From assembly GCA_041481445.1 (NCBI GenBank), contig JBGPBV010000025.1, forward strand, positions 1-60,181: a stretch of DNA of 60,181 nucleotides. Direction: 5' to 3'. This DNA is from AA29 sp041481445 (lineage in GTDB: Bacteria; Acidobacteriota; Vicinamibacteria; Fen-336). Positions 55,350 through 60,181 of the stretch are shown here, one piece after another. Below the pieces are notes generated by a model that saw only the letters and a program-made list of their open reading frames with translations, was not told the origin of the DNA and ran no database searches. Positions within the stretch are counted from its first letter, which is position 1. Every line of letters begins with the position of its first letter. A program made the translations under genes and the position numbers.

Positions 55350-56093
55350 TCATCCGGCGCCGACCATCCGGAAGAGCCTGCGCACGGGGTCGTAGAACCG
55401 GTCGACGACCCGCTCCTTGAGCGGGATGATCGCATTGTCGGTGATCGTGATCCCCTCCGGGCAGACCTTCGTGCAGCACTTCGTGATGTTGCAGTAGCCG
55501 ATGCCGTGGGCGGCGCGCAGCGCCTCCAGGCGGTCCTCCACGTCGAGGGGGTGCATCTCCAGCGCGGCCACGTGCACCAGGAAGCGCGGGCCGATGAAGC
55601 CCTCGTGCAGCCGGTGGTCGCGCAGGACGTGGCAGACGTCCTGGCACAGGTAGCACTCGATGCACTTGCGGAACTCCTGGACGCGGTCCACGTCGGACTG
55701 GGCCATCCGCCAGCTCCCGTCGGGCGCGTCGGGCGGCCGCGGCTTGAAGGGCTTGATCGCCTTCTTGACCGCGAAGTTCCAGGAGACGTCGGTCACGAGG
55801 TCCTTGACCAGGGGGAAGGCCTTCATGGGCTCGAGCACGATCGGCTTCTCCAGGGGCAGGTCCGAGAGCCGGCTCATGCACATGAGCCTCGGCAGGCCGT
55901 TGACCTCCGCCGAGCACGATCCGCACTTGCCCGCCTTGCAGTTCCAGCGCACGGCCAGGTCCGGGGCCTGCTCGGCCTGGATGCGGTGCACGGCGTCGAG
56001 CACGACCATGCCCTCCGCGACCTCGGTCGTGTAGTCCTGGAAGCGCCCGGCCTGGGCGTCGCCCCGGCGGATGCGGAAGGTCGCGGTGGGCAT
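55350..56093 (-). CDS. Succinate dehydrogenase iron-sulfur subunit, second (Sdh1/actinobacterial-type)
   Basis: 247 aa. [2Fe-2S] region CKAGKCGSCSAEVNG plus a later Cys, then CIECYLCQDVCHV and CNITKCCTKVCPEGI for the 4Fe-4S and 3Fe-4S clusters. The CIECYLC and CCTKVCPEG motifs resemble the mycobacterial Sdh1 group (Rv0247c-type). They differ clearly from the sdhB at 8965. Electron carrier between the flavoprotein (56107) and the quinone-binding anchor (57924). Confidence 0.9.
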   Translation of the reverse strand: MPTATFRIRRGDAQAGRFQDYTTEVAEGMVVLDAVHRIQAEQAPDLAVRWNCKAGKCGSCSAEVNGLPRLMCMSRLSDLPLEKPIVLEPMKAFPLVKDLVTDVSWNFAVKKAIKPFKPRPPDAPDGSWRMAQSDVDRVQEFRKCIECYLCQDVCHVLRDHRLHEGFIGPRFLVHVAALEMHPLDVEDRLEALRAAHGIGYCNITKCCTKVCPEGITITDNAIIPLKERVVDRFYDPVRRLFRMVGAG

Positions 56094-56106
56094 CAGATCT
56101 CCGTCC

Positions 56107-57924
56107 TCACTTCATCTCCTCGATGACCATCTCGAGCTCCGCCGGCATCTCGGGGATGGGCACCTTCTCCACCCGCATGTCTCCATCCGGGCCCCGGCGG
56201 GTCACGACGTTGAACTTCGCGGCGGCGGGATCCTTGTCCGGGAAGTCCTCGCGGAAATGGGCCCCGCGGCTCTCCTTGCGCTCCAGGGCCGAGCGGGTGA
56301 CCGCCTCCGACGCGGTGAGGAGGTTCGCCAGGTCCAGCGCCGTGTGCCAGCCCGGGTTGTAGTCGCGGTTGCCGTCCACCTTGACGCGGCGCGCGCGCGC
56401 CCAGAGGGCCTGCAGGCCGTCGAGGGCCCGCTGCATCTCGCCCTCGTTGCGGACGATCCCGACCAGGTCCTGCATCATCTCCTGGAGGTCGTGCTGGATC
56501 CGGTACGGCCCCTCGGCCCCGGTCCCGCGCGGCTCGAACGGCTCCAGGGCCTGGCCGGCGGCGCGATCCACCTGCGCGGGGTCGATGCGCCCGGGAGCGC
56601 TCTCGCGGGCGAAGCGGGCGGCGTGCTCACCCGCCCGGCGGCCGAACACGAGGAGGTCGGAGAGCGAGTTGCCGCCCAGGCGGTTGGCGCCGTTGATGCC
56701 GGCCGCGCACTCGCCGGCCGCGAAGAGCCCGGGCACGGTGGACATCTGCGTCTCCGCGTCCACGCGCACGCCGCCCATGATGTAGTGCGTGGTGGGCCCG
56801 ACCTCCATCGGCTCGCGGGTGATGTCGATGTCCGCGAGCTGCTTGAACTGGTGGTACATGCTGGGCAGCTTGCGCTTGATGTGCTCATCGGCCCCGGGGA
56901 GGCGCTTCTTGATCCAGGAGATGTCGAGGTAGACGCCGCCGTGGGCGCTGCCCCGCCCGGCCTTGATCTCGCGCACGATGCACCGCGAGACGTGGTCGCG
57001 GGTGAGCAGCTCCGGGGGCCGCCGCGCCGCCTTGTCGCCCTGGGTGTACCGCCAGCCCTCTTCCTCGTTGTCCGCGGTCTGCGCGCGGTAGGCCTCGGGG
57101 ATCTCGTCGAACATGAACCGGCGGCCCTCCTTGTTGGTGAGGATGCCGCCCTCGCCGCGGACGCCTTCGGTGACCAGGATGCCCTGCACGCTGGGCGGCC
57201 AGATCATCCCCGTGGGATGGAACTGCACGAACTCCATGTCCATGAGGTCGGCCCCCGCCCGGTAGGCGAGGGCGTGGCCGTCCCCGGTGTACTCCCAGCT
57301 GTTGCTCGTGATCTTGAAGGCCCGCCCGATGCCGCCCGTGGCCAGCACCACCGCCCGCGCCGCGAACACCTTGAAGTAGCCGCGCGCACGATCGAACGCG
57401 AAGGCGCCGACCAGGCGGCCGTCGTCGGTGAGAAGGCCGGTCACCGCGCACTCCATGTGCACGTCGATGCCCTGGTGCACGCCCTTGTCCTGGAGGGTGC
57501 GGATCATCTCCAGGCCCGTGCGGTCGCCCACGTGGGCCAGGCGCGGGTACTTGTGCCCGCCGAAGTTGCGCTGGAGGATGCGCCCGTCGGGGGTGCGGTC
57601 GAAGACGGCCCCCCAGGCCTCCAGCTCGCGCACGCGGGCGGGGGCCTCCTTGGCGTGCAGCTCGGCCATCCGCCAGTTGTTCACGTACTGGCCGCCGCGC
57701 ATGGTGTCCGCGAAGTGGACCTTCCAGTCGTCGCGGTCGTCCACGTTGGCCAGGGCGGCCGCGATGCCCCCCTCCGCCATCACCGTGTGGGCCTTGCCCA
57801 GGAGCGACTTGCACACGAGGCCGACGGAGACGCCGCTGGCCGAGGCCTCGATGGCCGCGCGGAGCCCCGCCCCGCCCGCCCCGATGACCAGCACGTCGTG
57901 GCGGTGGGTCTCGTGCTCGGCCAT
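56107..57924 (-). CDS. Succinate dehydrogenase flavoprotein subunit, second (Sdh1/actinobacterial-type)
   Basis: 605 aa; ATG overlaps the anchor stop (ATGA). FAD-binding VLVIGAGGAGLRAAIEA (residues 10-26), AHTVMAEGGIAAA with the flavin-binding His, and the succinate-binding region TTHYIMGGVRVDAETQMSTVPGLFAAGECAAGINGANRLGGNSL. It oxidises succinate to fumarate. The gene order anchor-flavoprotein-Fe/S and this sequence type match the actinobacterial Sdh1 complex. It is only distantly related to the sdhA at 9738 and 33 aa shorter. Confidence 0.93.
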   Translation of the reverse strand: MAEHETHRHDVLVIGAGGAGLRAAIEASASGVSVGLVCKSLLGKAHTVMAEGGIAAALANVDDRDDWKVHFADTMRGGQYVNNWRMAELHAKEAPARVRELEAWGAVFDRTPDGRILQRNFGGHKYPRLAHVGDRTGLEMIRTLQDKGVHQGIDVHMECAVTGLLTDDGRLVGAFAFDRARGYFKVFAARAVVLATGGIGRAFKITSNSWEYTGDGHALAYRAGADLMDMEFVQFHPTGMIWPPSVQGILVTEGVRGEGGILTNKEGRRFMFDEIPEAYRAQTADNEEEGWRYTQGDKAARRPPELLTRDHVSRCIVREIKAGRGSAHGGVYLDISWIKKRLPGADEHIKRKLPSMYHQFKQLADIDITREPMEVGPTTHYIMGGVRVDAETQMSTVPGLFAAGECAAGINGANRLGGNSLSDLLVFGRRAGEHAARFARESAPGRIDPAQVDRAAGQALEPFEPRGTGAEGPYRIQHDLQEMMQDLVGIVRNEGEMQRALDGLQALWARARRVKVDGNRDYNPGWHTALDLANLLTASEAVTRSALERKESRGAHFREDFPDKDPAAAKFNVVTRRGPDGDMRVEKVPIPEMPAELEMVIEEMK

Positions 57925-58730
57925 CAGAGGAGCCTGACGTCGGACCAGACGCCCATCGCCAGCAGGCGCACGTACAGGTCGGCGAAGGCGACGGCGAAGA
58001 GGCTGGGCCAGCCCCACCGGTGATGCCAGCGGTTGAGCATGCTGACGCCCGTGTAGGCACGCTGGCACAGGGGCGAGCGCGAGATCTCGTCCCGTCCTCC
58101 GCCCACCAGATGGCGCAGCGAGTGGCAGCCCAGCGTGTAGCCGGCGAGGAGGGCCACGTTCGTGGCCAGGACGACCGTGCCGAGGCCGATGCCGAACGTG
58201 GCCCGGCCGGTGGCGGGATCCGTGAACCACGTCGCCTCCCACACGTCGCGGGCGAGGACGAACAGGAAGAGCACGGCCAGGTAGAGGAAGTAGCGGTGCA
58301 CGTTCTGCAGGATCAGGGGGAAGGACCGCTCGCCGCGGTAGCAGGCGCGCGGCTCGCCGACCGTGCAGGCGGGCGGGTCGGCCCAGAACGCCTTGTAGTA
58401 GGACCCGCGGTAGTAGTAGCAGGTCACGCGGAACAGGGCCGGCACCCACAGGATCAGGATGGCGGCGGAGAAGGGGAGCGCCGGCGGCCACCAGCCGGGG
58501 CGCGCGGCGTGGACCCAGGCGTGGCGCCCTTCGCCGAAGAGCAGGGGCGAGTAGAAGGGGGACAGGTACGGGCCCCACTGGTAGTGCGACCCCTGCAGCG
58601 CCGCCCAGGTGGCGTATACGACGAACGACGAGAGGACGACGAAGACGAGCGCCGGCTGGACCCACCACGCGTCCCTGCGCGTCGTCCGTCCGAACCCGCT
58701 CGGCCTGAAGGAGATCTCGGCCTGGCTCAT
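57924..58730 (-). CDS. Succinate dehydrogenase membrane anchor, second (Sdh1/actinobacterial-type)
   Basis: 268 aa from the ATG at 58730; a GTG at 58784 would add 18 residues. Five or more membrane helices. GSHYQWGPYLSPFYSPLLFGEG, FRVTCYYYRGSYYKAFWADPPAC, RSFPLILQNVHRYFLYLAVLF, LGCHSLRHLVGG and RWHHRWGWPSLFAVAFADLYVRL are signature blocks of the one-gene anchor in the actinobacterial Sdh1 group. It has many His and Cys residues, but whether it binds heme is uncertain. First gene of the operon. Confidence 0.85.
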   Translation of the reverse strand: MSQAEISFRPSGFGRTTRRDAWWVQPALVFVVLSSFVVYATWAALQGSHYQWGPYLSPFYSPLLFGEGRHAWVHAARPGWWPPALPFSAAILILWVPALFRVTCYYYRGSYYKAFWADPPACTVGEPRACYRGERSFPLILQNVHRYFLYLAVLFLFVLARDVWEATWFTDPATGRATFGIGLGTVVLATNVALLAGYTLGCHSLRHLVGGGRDEISRSPLCQRAYTGVSMLNRWHHRWGWPSLFAVAFADLYVRLLAMGVWSDVRLL

Positions 58731-59128
58731 CCTGGCCGCCTCGCTCGAAGTGTGCGACTGATCTTCGGGGCCGGAGGCTAACACTGCCCACCCGGGCGCC
58801 GCAAGGCCGCCACGCCCCCCCTGACCGGCGGGGCGGCGTCGTTACCTCTCCGGGGACGCAGGCGCGCCCGTTCGGCTGCCGATGAGGGCCCAGCCCGCGG
58901 CGATGGATTCCGGGTCCGCGGACCGCGTGATGGGCTTCGCCGCCGACGATCCCGATGGCCGACGGCGCCACTCACGCGCGGCTGACTCGCGTCCGACGTT
59001 GATAGATCGGACGGTCATCGTGTGAATTGAGAGGCAGCTAGTTCTGGAACGAGTGCGAATAATAAAAGTATCAAGTGATGGCGCAGACGGACCCCGCCTT
59101 GTCGGACGGTCGTGGTAGAAACGGATCA
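58731..59128. other. 398-bp divergent gap between sdh operon and HNH gene
   Basis: No gene visible. The left half is GC-rich. The right part (about 59010-59080) is notably AT-rich (GTGTGAATTGAG, AATAATAAAAGTATCAAG) compared with the rest of the window, and it contains palindrome copy F. This AT island probably carries the promoter of the HNH gene; I could not define -35/-10 boxes. Confidence 0.5.
59038..59053. repeat. Dispersed palindromic repeat, copy F (degenerate)
   Basis: CTAGTTCTGGAACGAG differs from the core CTCGTTCCGGAACGAG at two positions. It lies 76 bp upstream of the second HNH gene, as copy C lies 151 bp upstream of the first. Confidence 0.6.
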
Positions 59129-60181
59129 ATGAAGATCACGGACGCCGCCCATCTCAGCAACACGGAGCTCACCGCCGAACTGAGCCGCCTGGCCGGCTCC
59201 GAGCGCATCGCCACGGCCGCGCTCATCGTGCACCTCGGTGAATTCGACGCTCGCCGGATGTACGAAGGCGACGGATTCCCCTCGATGTTCCAGTACTGCC
59301 GTGCCATCCTCCGATTGTCCGAGGACGCCGCCTATAACCGGATCGAGGCTGCTCGCGCGGCGAGGAGGTATCCGGCGATCCTCGACATGCTGTCCGCGGG
59401 GACGCTGAGCCTGACCACGGCCCGGATGATGGCGCGCCACCTCACGCCCGAGAATCATCCCGCGTTGTTGGCGGCGGCGGCGGGAATGGGCAAGCAGGAG
59501 GTGGAAGATCTGCTCGCCCGGACGGCTCCACAGCCGGATGTGCGGGCGCTGGTTCGGAAGGTCCCTGGTCTGCCGCCGGTGAGCCCGCCATTGGTGGGTT
59601 CGCTCGACGCCGGGCGGAGCGGCCCCACCCTGCCTGCCGCGGCGGAATCAGGGGCAGTGCCCGTGGCCGTGCCGTCGCTCCTGACGACAGCCACGACGCC
59701 ATCCACGCCACCCCCCGGAGCGCCGCGTCAGTGTGTCCGTCCCCTGGCGCCCGAGCGTTACGAGATCCGCTTCACGGCCAGCGGCGCAATGCGCGAGAGG
59801 CTCCGGATGGCGCAGGACCTGCTCGGCCACGCCGTGCCGACCGGGGACATTGCCGAGGTCTTCGACCGCGCGCTCACCTTGCTCGTCGACCACCTGACTC
59901 GCAAGAAGTTCGCCGCGACGTCGCGGCCTCGATCGAACAGAGGGCAGGTCGACGGCTCGCCACACATCCCCGCGGAGGTGAGGCGAGCCGTCTGGCTCCG
60001 GGATGGCGGCGCGTGCGCCTTCGTGGCCCCGAACGGACGGCGGTGCGGAGCGCGGCGGTTCCTCGAGTTCCACCACGTTCGTCCCCGGGCGATGGGAGGT
60101 CCGCCGACCGTCGAGAACATCCAGCTCCGCTGTCGTTCCCACAATGGGTACGAGGTCGACCTGTTCTTTGGTCCGGGGGTC
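59129..60181 (+). CDS. DUF222-HNH endonuclease (13E12-like family), intact but cut by the window end
   Basis: 351 codons, open to the last base with no stop. Residues ~1-135: DUF222-like helical domain (NTELTAELSRLAGSERIATAALIVHL; AYNRIEAARAARRYPAILDML; SLTTARMMARHLTPEN). A Pro/Ala/Thr linker follows, then VRPLAPERYEIRFTASGAMRERL, DLLGHAVPTGDIAEVFDRALTLLVDHL, and an HNH domain with the metal-binding LEFHHVRPRAMGG, ENIQLRCRSHNGYEVD. It is a close paralogue of 19973-21035 and shows where that copy is frameshifted. The family occurs in many copies in Actinobacteria, Acidobacteriota and Deltaproteobacteria (the REP13E12 group in mycobacteria). Its biological role is unsettled. Confidence 0.9.
   Translation, partial: MKITDAAHLSNTELTAELSRLAGSERIATAALIVHLGEFDARRMYEGDGFPSMFQYCRAILRLSEDAAYNRIEAARAARRYPAILDMLSAGTLSLTTARMMARHLTPENHPALLAAAAGMGKQEVEDLLARTAPQPDVRALVRKVPGLPPVSPPLVGSLDAGRSGPTLPAAAESGAVPVAVPSLLTTATTPSTPPPGAPRQCVRPLAPERYEIRFTASGAMRERLRMAQDLLGHAVPTGDIAEVFDRALTLLVDHLTRKKFAATSRPRSNRGQVDGSPHIPAEVRRAVWLRDGGACAFVAPNGRRCGARRFLEFHHVRPRAMGGPPTVENIQLRCRSHNGYEVDLFFGPGV

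Overview
The window is a stretch of very GC-rich (visibly about 70 %) bacterial chromosome, densely packed with ordinary genes on both strands. I infer an Acidobacteriota-like bacterium (Vicinamibacteria or Thermoanaerobaculia type), with Myxococcota as the main alternative. The reasons are an Oar-like TonB receptor with a carboxypeptidase-regulatory plug, a winged-helix/FHA regulator, a DUF4388 protein, a Myxococcus-type Cys-rich repeat protein, and DUF222-HNH genes. There is no 16S rRNA, tRNA, CRISPR array or conventional transposase in view, so the taxonomy is inference.

Layout. 1-1031: end of serA (ACT domain) and a ROK-type kinase. 1191-4298 (minus): two secreted proteins, then a TetR regulator with a membrane fatty-acid hydroxylase. 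4391-6827 (plus): isocitrate and malate dehydrogenases. 6836-12378 (minus): sdhC-sdhA-sdhB of the cytochrome b558 type, a GT-C-like membrane protein and MgtC. 12475-16986 (minus): LCAT-like lipase, metallophosphoesterase, small unknown protein, GH15 glucoamylase/trehalase. 17035-19958 (plus): two polytopic membrane proteins of glycosyltransferase type. 19973-21035 (minus): frameshifted DUF222-HNH gene bracketed by palindromes. 21372-23918 (minus): CBS-domain cystathionine beta-synthase and a DUF2891 protein. 24012-26616 (plus): Tat-exported TIM-barrel protein, then a c-di-AMP riboswitch and two RCK (TrkA-type) potassium regulators. 26758-33562 (minus): glycine-zipper protein, murB, TonB receptor, phosphodiesterase-TPR protein. 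33820-36804 (plus): sucC-sucD-ndk and a small secreted protein. 36874-39232 (minus): two secreted proteins. 39411-42748 (plus): winged-helix/FHA protein and a hybrid histidine kinase. 42745-49021 (minus): GABA-shunt-like operon. 49180-54820 (plus): PilZ, DUF4388-J-TPR, dcd, ornithine cyclodeaminase-like, PhoX. 54832-58730 (minus): a second, actinobacterial-type succinate dehydrogenase with a TPR protein. 59129-end: a second DUF222-HNH gene, running off the window.

The metabolic theme is the lower TCA cycle: icd, mdh, sucCD, ndk and two unrelated succinate dehydrogenases lie within 60 kb. A five-gene operon (two class III aminotransferases, GNAT, amidohydrolase, succinate-semialdehyde dehydrogenase) could feed 4-carbon units in as succinate.

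The most unusual element is a family of at least six dispersed palindromes with core CTCGTTCCGGAACGAG. Two copies share about 45 nt of sequence. Three copies lie in convergent intergenic gaps. Two bracket the frameshifted DUF222-HNH gene, one of them inside its 3' coding end, and one lies just upstream of the second DUF222-HNH gene. This looks like a REP-like repeat associated with an HNH nuclease family rather than with a transposase. The second highlight is a clear ydaO-type c-di-AMP riboswitch, with its own promoter, ahead of two RCK genes that have no channel gene beside them.
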